DNA of 64,000 nt, from the NCBI GenBank assembly GCA_038025085.1, contig CM076154.1, positions 23,736,501-23,800,500 on the forward strand, in the 5' to 3' direction. Under the pieces are notes generated by a model. It did not search any database. It had not been told where the DNA came from and saw nothing but the letters and a program-made list of their open reading frames with translations. A program made the translations under genes and the position numbers. This document shows positions 44,462 to 55,900 of this stretch, piece by piece; positions within the stretch are counted from its first letter, which is position 1; every line of letters begins with the position of its first letter. Source of the stretch: Tetragonia tetragonoides. Its lineage: Eukaryota > Streptophyta > Magnoliopsida > Caryophyllales > Aizoaceae.

Positions 44462-46198
44462 ATGGGTGAGCCCAACGAACTAGCAAAGTTGTTAACAGCC
44501 ATGGAGGATCTCAGGGCATCTTTCAAAACTCAAGAAGAGCGGATGGCTGCTATGGAAAGAAGAAACCAAGAAGATAGGGAAAACATGGAGACAAGGATGC
44601 GCGGAATTCATTGGAGAAACCACAACCGTGACCCCAACTTCGATGAGGAGTTTGAAGACACAAGTGGGACTAGAACCAATGACGCTCCTAAACCACGACA
44701 CCCCTATGATGATGATAGGAACTTGAAAGTCGAACTCCCTGAATATGACGGTTCCTACGATCCAGAGGCCTTTCTTGATTGGCTTAGAACTATGGAGAGA
44801 GTCTTTGAATACAAGGAGTATGATGAGCGGCGAAGATGCAAGTTAGCCACGCATAAACTCACCAAGCATGCTTCTTTTTGGTATGAAAAACTAAAGGCTC
44901 GACGCAAGAAGGACGGGAAAGCAAAGATTGAGACTTGGGACAAACTCAAGAAACATTTAAAGAACCGATTTTTGGCTAAAGAATTTGAGCAAGAACAATT
45001 TTTGAAACTTACGTCCTTAAGCCAAGAAACCTCAAGTGTACAAGACTACCTCCAAAAGTTTGAAAACGCGCACATGATGTGTGATCTCGTGGAGAAGGAG
45101 GAGTTAAAGATTGCAAGATTCATCAAAGGACTAAACTCAACTCTAAGGCACAAGGTGGAGCTTGTTCCTTTCATATCCTTTGAGTATGTATGCAAGATAG
45201 CTCTTAAGATTGAGAGGCAAGAGAAGGAGCAACAACTAGTGCACCTACGAGCACAACAAGCATACCAACAAGCGCTTCAACGTCGAAATCATAAGTTGGA
45301 GTACATGAATGGGTGCATGATAAATGATCAACCCATCAATGAAGATAGGCTCTTTGTTGTGGATACATTCAAAGGAAAACCAGATCTTGATGATTACTTT
45401 AAAGATATTGTTCCTATGGAAGATTCACAAGAAAAGACCAATAACATTGACCCCCTTATTGTTGTTCAAGTTAATAATTCAAGCCTACCAACTGTGGTTG
45501 ATGAGTTTATCGAAGAAATATTCATTGAACCAGAAAATATTGGTGATTTCCTTGAAGATCTTGATTCTATTGATGACATGCAAGAGAAATCCGAGATGGA
45601 GTTGGGACTTCTTGAATCTAGCTTTGATCAAGAACAAGAAAGAGATGTCCATCAAGAAGACAACAACAAGGCTCTTAAACTTGTGGGTTCATTGGAAATT
45701 TGTAAGGAAAATTTGATGAATATACACGTTGGGGAGAAGATTACTACATACGAAGAATTGAGGACAATTCTTTTTGAAGAAAGGGAGATTGATGCGGGAG
45801 CAAGTGTACAAAGTAAACAAAACAACCAAGGAACTAGCAAGCGAACATCCATTCTTGTTTACATCGAGTTACTTTGGTGGTTATGCATTACATTGGCTCC
45901 TATAAAGATAATTACATGGAGTTTCCACACAAGGTCGGGATTAAAGCTCTTATTATATGATCTCATTCGTTATAAGGATTCCCGTAATTTTGACAGCTTC
46001 TATACTGGTTCGTATTTCGATCATAACTCACTCATACGACGTGGGATCGTGGTGATTCAAAATTCTGTAGAAAGCTGGAAACGACATCTAAAACTCCCGT
46101 GCTTTGAGTTTTTCCATATTCAAAACGTAACGGAGTTGAAAAGGCAATTGAAGTTACAGAGCAAAACTGTTCCAGCGGTTTTGAGCCTTGGGCGCTAG
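44462..46198 (+). CDS. Gag protein with long LTR-encoded tail (element 3)
   Basis: 578 residues from the first ATG of the frame; upstream codons are open but contain no ATG, back through the primer site. Residues 1-45 are charged and likely coiled-coil. About 85-255 is the Gag capsid region, clearly alignable with element 1 (HASFWYEKLKARRKKDGK, FLKLTSLSQETSSVQDYLQK, IARFIKGLNS, CKIALKIERQEKEQ). There is no CCHC knuckle. About 290-440 is acidic and unrecognised. Residues 444-578 come from the 3' LTR: they begin DAGAS, contain a hydrophobic stretch at about 464-486 (ILVYIELLWWLCITL) and end in a basic segment (TELKRQLKLQSK). This tail is unlike the 43-residue tail of elements 1 and 2 apart from its start. 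Capsid assembly is the expected role; the function of the tail is unknown. Confidence 0.88.
   Translation: MGEPNELAKLLTAMEDLRASFKTQEERMAAMERRNQEDRENMETRMRGIHWRNHNRDPNFDEEFEDTSGTRTNDAPKPRHPYDDDRNLKVELPEYDGSYDPEAFLDWLRTMERVFEYKEYDERRRCKLATHKLTKHASFWYEKLKARRKKDGKAKIETWDKLKKHLKNRFLAKEFEQEQFLKLTSLSQETSSVQDYLQKFENAHMMCDLVEKEELKIARFIKGLNSTLRHKVELVPFISFEYVCKIALKIERQEKEQQLVHLRAQQAYQQALQRRNHKLEYMNGCMINDQPINEDRLFVVDTFKGKPDLDDYFKDIVPMEDSQEKTNNIDPLIVVQVNNSSLPTVVDEFIEEIFIEPENIGDFLEDLDSIDDMQEKSEMELGLLESSFDQEQERDVHQEDNNKALKLVGSLEICKENLMNIHVGEKITTYEELRTILFEEREIDAGASVQSKQNNQGTSKRTSILVYIELLWWLCITLAPIKIITWSFHTRSGLKLLLYDLIRYKDSRNFDSFYTGSYFDHNSLIRRGIVVIQNSVESWKRHLKLPCFEFFHIQNVTELKRQLKLQSKTVPAVLSLGR
45776..45788 (+). 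promoter_or_regulatory. Polypurine tract, element 3
   Basis: GAAGAAAGGGAGA just before the 3' LTR. It is coding sequence of the gag frame (EEREI). Confidence 0.78.
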
Positions 46199-46617
46199 GT
46201 AATCAGTTGTTTAGTTCGATTTCGTTTAGTATTCCCTTAATTCGTTAGAATATGTTTAGGAGAGTAATAATCTGATTGTTATTAATATTAGAAGTCCATT
46301 AGGTGTTAGGAAAGCTGTTAGTTAGTCCGTTTTACAATTGTAGTCAGTTTCGTAATTAGTTTCCTATTCGGACTAGGATTAGGATTCCGAATAGCTTTAG
46401 ATTTTCTTTGTCTATAAATAGGGGAGAGCTTGCTATTGTAAACTCGTGCTTTGATGATTAATTATTGAATACATGAGTATTTACCCCTCAAACTGAGTGA
46501 TTCAGGTTGAAACCCTTACGAGTGATTCGTGAGTTGTTCTTGAGTGATTCTTGAACAAGATCCCTTTGTGTGATAATATCAAAGGTTAATTTCCGTTTTG
46601 TTACTTATTTCACATCA
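45790..46617 (+). repeat. Element 3 3' LTR
   Basis: 828 bp, same ends as the 5' copy. It encodes the last 135 residues of the element's protein and has a TATA box at 46413-46420. Confidence 0.94.
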
Positions 46618-46622
46618 GTAAA
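46618..46622. repeat. Target-site duplication, element 3 (right)
   Basis: GTAAA, matched at 43466-43470. Confidence 0.92.
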
Positions 46623-49204
46623 CATCTTTGGTGTAGTTTCTCACTCAAAGGAATGCAAAGAAAACATTTGGGTGCGTTCTCTTAATATACAACACAAAAG
46701 AACTCAATCTCTTTCACCCTTGTCGTATGAGCTTTTAAAACGCTTAAATGCATTCAAAAGCTTGAGTTCAAGCTTGTTTGTAGTTGTAAACATCCTTGGG
46801 GTAGTTTCACACTCAAATGAATGTAAACAAAGCATTTGCGAGCTTTTTCTTAATATACAACACAAAAGAACTTAATCTCTTTCACCCTAGTTGTAAGAGC
46901 TGTTAAAATGCGTAAATGCATTCAAAATCTTGAGTTGAAGCTTGTTTGTATTTGTAAACATCCTTGGTGTAGTTTCTCACTCAAATGAATGCAAACAAAG
47001 CATTTGGGTGCTTTCTCTTAATATACAACACAAAAGAACTCAATCTTTTTCACCCTAGTCCTATGAGCTTTTAAAACGCGTAAATGCATTCAAAAGCTTG
47101 AGTTGAAACTTGTTTGTAGTTGTAAACATTCTTGGTGTAGTTTCTCACTGAAATGAATGCAAACAAAGCATTTATGTGCTTTCTCTTAATATACAACACA
47201 AAAGACCTCAATCTCTTTCACCCTAATCGTAAGAGCTGTTAAAACATGTAAATATATTCAAAAGCTTGAGTTGAAGCTGGTTTGTACTTGTGAACATCCT
47301 TGGTTAAGTTTCTCACTTAAATGAATGCAAACAAAGCTGTTGGGTGCTTTCTCTAAATATACAACACAAAAGAACTCAATCTTTTTCACCCTAGTCATAT
47401 GAGCTTTTAAAACGAGTAAATGAATTCAAAAGCTTGAGTTGAAGCTTGTTTGTACTTGCAAAAATACTTGGTGTAGTTTCACACTGAAATGAATGCAAAC
47501 AATGCTTTTGGTTGGTTTCTCTTAAAACACAACACAAAAGAACTCAATCTTTTTCACCCTAGTCATATGAGCTTTTAAAACGAGTAAATGCATTCAAAAG
47601 CTTGAGTTGAAACTTGTTTGTACTTGTAAACATTCTTGGTGTAGTTTCTCACTGAAATGAATGCAAACAAAGCATTTGGGTGCTTTCTCTTAATATACAA
47701 CACAAAAGACCTCAATCTCTTTCACCCTAGTCGTATGAGGTTTTAAAACGCGTAAATGCTTTCAAAAGCTTGAGTTGAAGCTTGTTTGTACTTGTAAACA
47801 TCCTTGGTGTAGTTTCTACCTCAAATGAATGCAAACAAAGCATTTGGGTGCTTTCTCCAAATATACAACACAAAAGAACTCAATCTTTTTCACCCTAGTC
47901 ATATGAGCTTTTAAAACGCGTAAATGCATTCAAAAGCTTGAGTTGAAACTTGTTTGTACTTGTAAACATCCTTGGTGTAGTTTCTCACTCAAATGAATGC
48001 AAACAAAGCATTTGGGTGCTTTCTCTTAATATACAACACAAAAGAACTCAATCTTTTTCACCCTAGTCATATGAGCTTTTAAAACGCGTAAATGCATTCA
48101 AAAGCTTGAGTTGAAACTTGTTTGTACTTGTAAACATTCTTGGTGTAGTTTCTGACTGAAATGAATGCAAACAAAGCATTTGGGTGCTTTCTCTTAATAT
48201 ACAACACAAAAGACCTCAATCTCCTTCACCCTAGTCGTATGAGGTTTTAAAACGCGTAAATACTTTCAAAAGCTTGAGTTGAAGCTGGTTTGTACTTGTA
48301 AACATCCTTGGTTAAGTTTCTCAATTGAATGAATGCAAACAAAGCATTTGGGTGCTTTCTCTTAATATACAACACAAAAGAACTCAATCTCTTTCACCCT
48401 AGATGTAAGAGCTGTTAAAACGCGTAAATGGATTCAAAAGGTGGAGTTAAAGCTTCTTTGTCCTTGTAAACATCCTTGGTGTAGTTTCTCTCTCAAATGA
48501 ATGCAAACAAAGCATTTGGGTGCTTTCTCTTCATATACAACACAAAAGAACTCAATCTCTTTCACCCTAGTTGTAAGAGCTGTTAAAATGCGTAAATGCA
48601 TTCAAAAGGTGGAGTTAAAGCTTCTTTGTGCTTGTAAACATCCTTGGTGTAGTTTCTCACTCAAATGAATGCAAACAAAGCATTTGGGTGCTTTCTCTTC
48701 ATATACAACACAAAAGAACTCAATCTCTTTCACCCTAGTTGTAAGAGCTGTTAAAATGCGTAAATGCATTCAAAAGGTGGAGTTAAAGCTTGTTTGTACT
48801 TGTAAACATCCTTGGTGTAGCTTCGCACTCAAATGAATGCAAACAAAGCATTGGGTGCTTTCTCTTAATATACAACACAGAAGAACTCAATCTCTTTCAC
48901 CCTAGATGTAAGAGCTGTTAAAACGCGTAAATGCATTCAAAAGGTGGAGTTAAAGCTTGTTTGTACTTGTAAACATCCTTGGTGTAGTTTCCCACTCAAG
49001 TGAATGCAAACAAAGCATTTGGGTGCTTTCTCTTAATATACAACACAAAAGACCTCAATCTCTTTCACCCTAATCGTAAGAGCTGTTAAAACGCGTAAAT
49101 ACATTCAAAAGCTTGAGTTGAAGCTGGTTTGTACTTGTAAACATCCTTGGTTAAGTTTCTCACTTGAATGAATGCAAACAAAGCTTTTGGGTGCTTTCTC
49201 TAAA

Positions 49205-50546
49205 TATACTACACAAAAGAACTCAATCTTTTTCACCCTAGTCATATGAGCTTTTAAAACGCGTAAATGCATTCAAAAGCTTGAGTTGAAGCTTGTTTGT
49301 ACATGTAAAAATTCTTGGTGTAGTTTCACACTGAAATGAATGCAAACAAAGCTTTTGGTTGCTTTCTCTTAAAACACAACACATAAGAACTCAATCTTTT
49401 TCACCCTAGTCATATGAGCTTTTAAAACGCGTAAATACATTCAAAAGCTTGAGTTGAAGCTTGTTGGTACTTGTAAACATCTTTGGTGTAGTTTCTCACT
49501 CAAAGGAGTGCAAAGAAAACATTTGGGTGCGTTCTCTTAATATACAACACAAAAGAACTCAATCTCTTTCACCCTTGTCGTATGAGCTTTTAAAACGCTT
49601 AAATGCATTCAAAAGCTTGAGTTCAAGCTTGTTTGTAGTTGTAAACATCCTTCGGGTAGTTTCACACTCAAATGATTGTAAACAAAGCATTTGCGAGCTT
49701 TTTCTTAATATACAACGCAAAAGAACTTAATCTCTTTCACCTAGTTGTAAGAGCTGTTAAAATACGTAAATGCATTCAAAATGTTGAGTTGAAGCTTGTT
49801 TGTACTTGTAAACATCCTTGGTGTAGTTTCTCACTCAAATGAATGCAAAAAAAGCATTTGGGTGCTTTCTCTTAATATACTACACAAAAGAACTCAATCT
49901 TTTTCACCCTAGTCATATGAGCTTTTAAAACGCGTAAATGCATTCAAAAGCTTGAGTTGAAGCTTGTTTGTACATGTAAAAATTCTTGGTGTAGTTTCAC
50001 ACTGAAATGAATGCAAACAAAGCTTTTGGTTGCTTTCTCTTAAAACACAACACATAAGAACTCAATCTTTTTCACCCTAGTCATATGAGCTTTTAAAACG
50101 CGTAAATACATTCAAAAGCTTGAGTTGAAGCTTGTTGGTACTTGTAAACATCTTTGGTGTAGTTTCTCACTCAAAGGAGTGCAAAGAAAACATTTGGGTG
50201 CGTTCTCTTAATATACAACACAAAAGAACTCAATCTCTTTCACCCTTGTCGTATGAGCTTTTAAAACGCTTAAATGCATTCAAAAGCTTGAGTTCAAGCT
50301 TGTTTGTAGTTGTAAACATCCTTTGGGTAGTTTCACACTCAAATGATTGTAAACAAAGCATTTGCGAGCTTTTTCTTAATATACAACGCAAAAGAACTTA
50401 ATCTCTTTCACCTAGTTGTAAGAGCTGTTAAAATACGTAAATGCATTCAAAATGTTGAGTTGAAGCTTGTTTGTACTTGTAAACATCCTTGGTGTAGTTT
50501 CTCACTCAAATGAATGCAAAAAAAGCATTTGGGTGCTTTCTCTTAA
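49205..50546 (-). repeat. Two tandem copies of a 4-monomer (671-bp) unit
   Basis: TATACTACAC, a rare variant of TATACAACAC, lies at 49205 and 49876. The marker dimers at 49461 and 50132 are also 671 bp apart. The shared defect CACCTAGTTG (a lost C) appears in both copies. A partial third copy follows at about 503 bp. Confidence 0.88.
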
Positions 50547-52979
50547 TATACAACACAAAAGAACTCAATCTTTTTCACCCTAGTCATATGAGCTTTTAAA
50601 ACGCGTAAATGCATTCAAAAGCTTGAGTTGAAGCTTGTTGGTACTTGTAAACATCTTTGGTGTAGTTTCTCACTCAAAGGAGTGCAAAGAAAACATTTGG
50701 GTGCGTTCTCTTAATATACAACACAAAAGAACTCGATCTCTTTCACCCTTGTCGTATGAGCTTTTAAAACGCTTAAATGCATTCAAAACCTTGAGTTCAA
50801 GCTTGTTTGTAGTTGTAAACATCCTTGGGGTAGTTTCACACTCAAATGATTGTAAACAAAGCATTTGCGAGCTTTTTCTTAACATACAACGCAAAAGAAC
50901 TTAATCTCTTTCACCCTAGTTGTAAGAGCTGTTAAAATGCGTAAATGCATTCAAAATGTTGAGTTGAAGCTTGTTTGTACTTGTAAACATCCTTGGTGTA
51001 GTTTCTCACTCAAATGAATGCAAAAAAAGCATTTGGGTGCTTTCTCTTAATATACAACACAAAAGAACTCAATCTTTTTCACCCTAGTCATATGAGCTTT
51101 TAAAACGCGTAAATGCATTCAAAAGCTTGAGTTGAAACTTGTTTGTACGTGTAAACATTCTTGGTGTTGTTTCTCACTGAAATGAATGCAAACAAAGCAT
51201 TTGGGTGCTTTCTCTTAATATACAACACAAAAGAACTCAATCTCCTTCACCCTTTTCGTATGAACTTTTAAAACGCGTAAATGCATTCAAAAGCTTGAGT
51301 TGAAGCCTGTTTGTAGTTGTAAACATCCTTGGTGTTGTTTCACAGTCAATTGAATTTAAACAAAGCATTTGCGAGCTTGTTCTTAATATACAACACAAAA
51401 CAACTCAATCTCTTTTCGCCTAGTCGTAAGAGCTGTTAAAATGCGTAAATGCATTCAAAAGCTTGAGTTCAAACTTGTTTGAACATGTAAACATCCTTGG
51501 TGTAGTTTCTCACTCAAATTAATGCAAAGAAAGCATTTGGGTGCTTTCTCTTAATAAACAACACAAAAGACTTCAACTCTTTCACCCTAGTCGTAAGAGC
51601 TGTTAAAACGCGTAAATACATTCAAAATTTTGAGTTGAAGCTTGTTTGTACTTGTAAACATCCTTGCTGTAGTTTCTCACTCAAATAAATGCAAAGAGGC
51701 ATATGAATTTAAATAAAGCATTTGGGTGCTTTCTCTTAATATACAACACAAAAGAACTCAATCTTTTTCGCCCTAGTCATATGAGCTTTTAAAACGCGTA
51801 AATGCATTCAAAAGCTTGAGTTGAAACTTGTTTGTACTTGTAAACATTCTTGGTGTAGTTTCTCACTGAAATGAATGCAAACAAAGCATTTAGGTGCTTT
51901 CTCTTAATATACAACACAAAAGACCTCAATCTCTTTCACCCTAGTCATATGAGCTTTTAAAACGCGTAAATGCATTCAAAAGCTTGAGTTGAAACTTGTT
52001 TGTACTTGTAAACATTCTTGGTGTAGTTTCTCACTGAAATGAATGCAAACAAAGCATTTGGGTGCTTTCTCTTAATATACAACACAAAAGACCTCAATCT
52101 CTTTCACCCTAGTCGTATGAGGTTTTAAAACGCGTAAATGCTTTCATAAGCTTGAGTTGAAGCTTGTTTGTACTTGTAAACATCCTTGGTGTAGTTTCTA
52201 CCTCAAATGAATGCAAACAAAGCATTTGGGTGCTTTCTCCAAATATACAACACAAAAGAACTCAATCTTTTTCACCCTAGTCGTATGAGCTTTTAAAACG
52301 CGTAAATGCATTCAAAAGCTTGAGTTGAAACTTGTTTGTACTTGTAAACATTCTTGGTGTAGTTTCTCACTGAAATGAATGCAAACAAGGCATTTGGGTG
52401 CTTTCTCTTAATATACAACACAAAAGACCTCAATCTCTTTCACCCTAGTCGTATGAGGTTTTAAAACGCGTAAATGCTTTCAAAAGCTTGAGTTGAAGCT
52501 TGTTTGTACTTCTAAACATCCTTGGTGTAGTTTCTACCTCAAATGAATGCAAACAAAGCATTTGGGTGCTTTCTCTTAATATACAACACAGAAGAACTCA
52601 ATCTCTTTCACCCTAGATGTAAGAGCTGTTAAAACGCGTAAATGTATTCAAAAGGTGGAGTTAAAGCTTGTTTCTACTTGTAAACATCCTTGGTGTAGCT
52701 TCGCACTCAAATGAATGCAAACAAAGCATTGGGTGCTTTCTCTTAATATACAACACAAAAGAACTCAATCTCTTTCACCCTAGATGTAAGAGCTGTTAAA
52801 ACGCGTAAATGCATTCAAAAGGTGGAGTTAAAGCTTGTTTGTACTTGTAAACATCCTTGGTGTTGTTTCTCACTCAAATGAATGCAAACAAAGCTTTTGG
52901 GTGCTTTCTCTAAATATACAACACAAAAGAACTCAATCTTTTTCACCCTAGTCATATGAGCTTTTAAAACGCGTAAATG

Positions 52980-55900
52980 CATTTAAAAGCTTGAGTTGAA
53001 ACTTGTTTGTACTTGTAAACATTCTTGGTGTAGTTTCTCACTGAAATGAATGCAAACAAAGCATTTGGGTGCTTTCTCTTAATATACAACACAAAAGACC
53101 TCAATCTCTTTCACCCTAGTCGTATGAGGTTTTAAAACATGTAAATGCTTTCAAAAGCTTGAGTTGAAGCATGTTTGTACTTGTAAACATCCTTGGTGTA
53201 GTTTCTACCTCAAATGAATGCAAACAAAGCATTTGGGTGCTTTCTCCTAATATACAACACAAAAGAACTCAATCTTTTTCACCCTAGTCATATGAGCTTT
53301 TAAAACGCGTAAATGCATTCAAAAGCTCGAGTTGAAACTTGTTTGTACTTGTAAACATTCTTGGTGTAGTTTCTCACTGAAATCAATGCAAACAAAGCAT
53401 TTGGGTGCTTTCTCTTAATATACAACACAAAAGACCTCAATCTCTTTCACCCTAGTCGTATGAGCTGTTAAAACGCGTAAATGCTTTCAAAAGCTTGAGT
53501 TGAAGCTTGTTTGTACTTGTAAACATCCTTGGTGTAGTTTCTACCTCAAATGAATGCAAACAAAGCATTTGGGTGCTTTCTCTTAATATACAACACAAAA
53601 GAACTCAATCTCTTTCACCCTAGATGTAAGAGCTGTTAAAACGCGTAAATGCATTCAAAAGGTGGAGTTAAAGCTTGTTTGTACTTGTAAACATCCTTAG
53701 TATAGCTTCGCACTCAAACGAATGCAAACAAAGCATTGGGTGCTTTCTCTTAATATACAACACAAAAGAACTCAATCTCTTTCACCCTAGATGTAAGAGC
53801 TGTTAAAACACGTAAATGCATTCAAAAGGTGGAGTTAAAGCTTGTTTGTACTTGTAAACATCCTTGGTGTAGTTTCTCACTCAAATGAATGCAAACAAAG
53901 CATTTGGGTGCTTTCTCTTAATATACAACACAAAACACCTCAATCTCTTTCACCCTAATCGTAAGAGCTGTTAAAACGCGTAAATACATTCAAAAGCTTG
54001 AGTTGAAGCTGGTTTGTACTTGTAAACATCTTTGGTTAAGTTTCTCACTTAAATGAATGCAAACAAAGCTTTTGGGTGCTTTCTCTAAATATACAACACA
54101 AAAGAACTCAATCTTTTTCACCCTAGTCATATGAGCTTTTAAAACGCGTAAATGTATTCAAAAGCTTGAGTTGAAACTTGTTTGTACTTGTAAAAATTCT
54201 TGGTGTAGTTTCACACTGAAATGAATGCAAACAAAGCCTTTGGTTGCTTTCTCTTAATATACAACCCAAAAGACCTCAATCTCTTTCACCCTAGTCGTAT
54301 GAGGTTTTAAAACGCGTAAATGCTTTCAAAAGCTTGAGTTGAAGCTTGCTTGTACTTGTAAACATCCTTGGTGTAGTTTCTACCTCAAATGAATGCAATC
54401 AAAGCATTCGGGTGCTTTCTCTTAATATACAACACAAAAGAACTCATTCTTTTTCACCCTAGACATATGAGCTTTTAAAACGCGTAAATGCATTCAAAAG
54501 CTTGAGTTGAAGCTTGTTTGTACTTGTAAAAAATCTTGGTGTAGTTTCACACTGAAATGAATGCAAACAAAGCTTTTGGTTGCTTTCTCTTAAAACACAG
54601 CACATAAGAACTCAATCTTTTTCACCCTAGTCATATGAGCTTTTAAAACGCGTAAATGCATTCAAAAGCTTGAGTTGAAGCTTGTTTGTACTTGTAAACA
54701 TTCTTGGTGTAGTTTCTCACTCAAACGAATGCAAACAAAGCATTTGTGTGCTTTCTATTTATATACAACACAAAAGAACTCAATCTCTTTCACCCTAGTC
54801 GTAAGAGCTGTTAAAATCCTTAAATGCAATAAAAAGCTTCAGTTGAAGCTTGTTTGTACTTGTAAACATCCTTGGTATAGTTTCTCACTCAAATGAATGC
54901 AAACAAAGCATTTGGGTGCTTTCTCTTAATATACAACACAAAAGACCTCAATCTCTTTCACCCTAGTCATATGAGTTTTTAAAACGCGTAAATACATTCA
55001 AAAGCTTGAGTTAAAGCTTGTTGGTACTTGTATAGATCTTTGGTGTAGTTTCTCACTCAAAGGAATGCAAAGAAAACATTTGGGTGCGTTCTCTTAATAT
55101 ACAACGCAAAAGAACTCAATCTCTTTCACCCTTGTCGTATGAGCTTTTAAAACGCTTAAATGCATTCATAAGCTTGAGTTCAAGCTTATTTGTAGTTGTA
55201 AACATCCTTGGGGTAGTTTCACACTCAAATGAATGTAAACAAAGTATTTGCGAGCTTTTTCTTAATATACAACACAAAAGTACTTAATTACTTTCACCCT
55301 ACTTGTAACAGCTGTTAAAATGCTTAAATGCATTCAAAAGCTTGAGTTGAAGCTTGTTTGTACTTGTAAACATCCTTGGTGTAGTTTCTCACTCAAATGA
55401 ATGCAAACAAAGCATTTGGGTGCTTTCTCTTAATATACAACACAAAAGAACTCAATCTTTTTCACCCTAGTCGTATGAGCTGTTAAAACGCGTAAATGCT
55501 TTCAAAAGCTTGAGTTGAAGCTTGTTTGTACTTGTAAACATCCTTGGTGTAGTTTCTACCTCAAATGAATGCAAACAAAGAATTTGGGTGCTTTCTCTTA
55601 ATATACAACACAAAAGAACTCAATCTCTTTCACCCTAGATGTAAGAGCTGTTAAAACGCGTAAATGCATTCAAAAGGTGGAGTTAAAGCTTGTTTGTACT
55701 TGTAAACATCCTTAGTGTAGCTTCGCACTCAAACGAATGCAAACAAAGCATTGGGTGCTTTCTCTTAATATACAACACAAAAGAACTCAATCTCTTTCAC
55801 CCTAGATGTAAGAGCTGTTAAAACGCGTAAATGCATTCAAAAGGTGGAGTTAAAGCTTGTTTGTACTTGTAAACATCCTTAGTGTAGCTTCGCACTCAAA

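Larger units (their letters stand above)
43471..46617 (+). mobile_element. Element 3: non-autonomous Gag-only LTR retrotransposon
   Basis: A complete 3,147-bp insertion: two 828-bp LTRs, a tRNA-iMet primer site and one frame that encodes Gag and then reads into the 3' LTR. GTAAA is duplicated on both sides (43466-43470 and 46618-46622), within a satellite TTGTAAACAT segment. Protease, reverse transcriptase, RNase H and integrase are absent. Gag homology to element 1, the TGATGCG...CATCA ends and the LTR-overlapping frame place it near the CRM-like group, although its LTR body differs from those of elements 1 and 2. By eye the LTRs differ at about ten positions. Confidence 0.93.
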
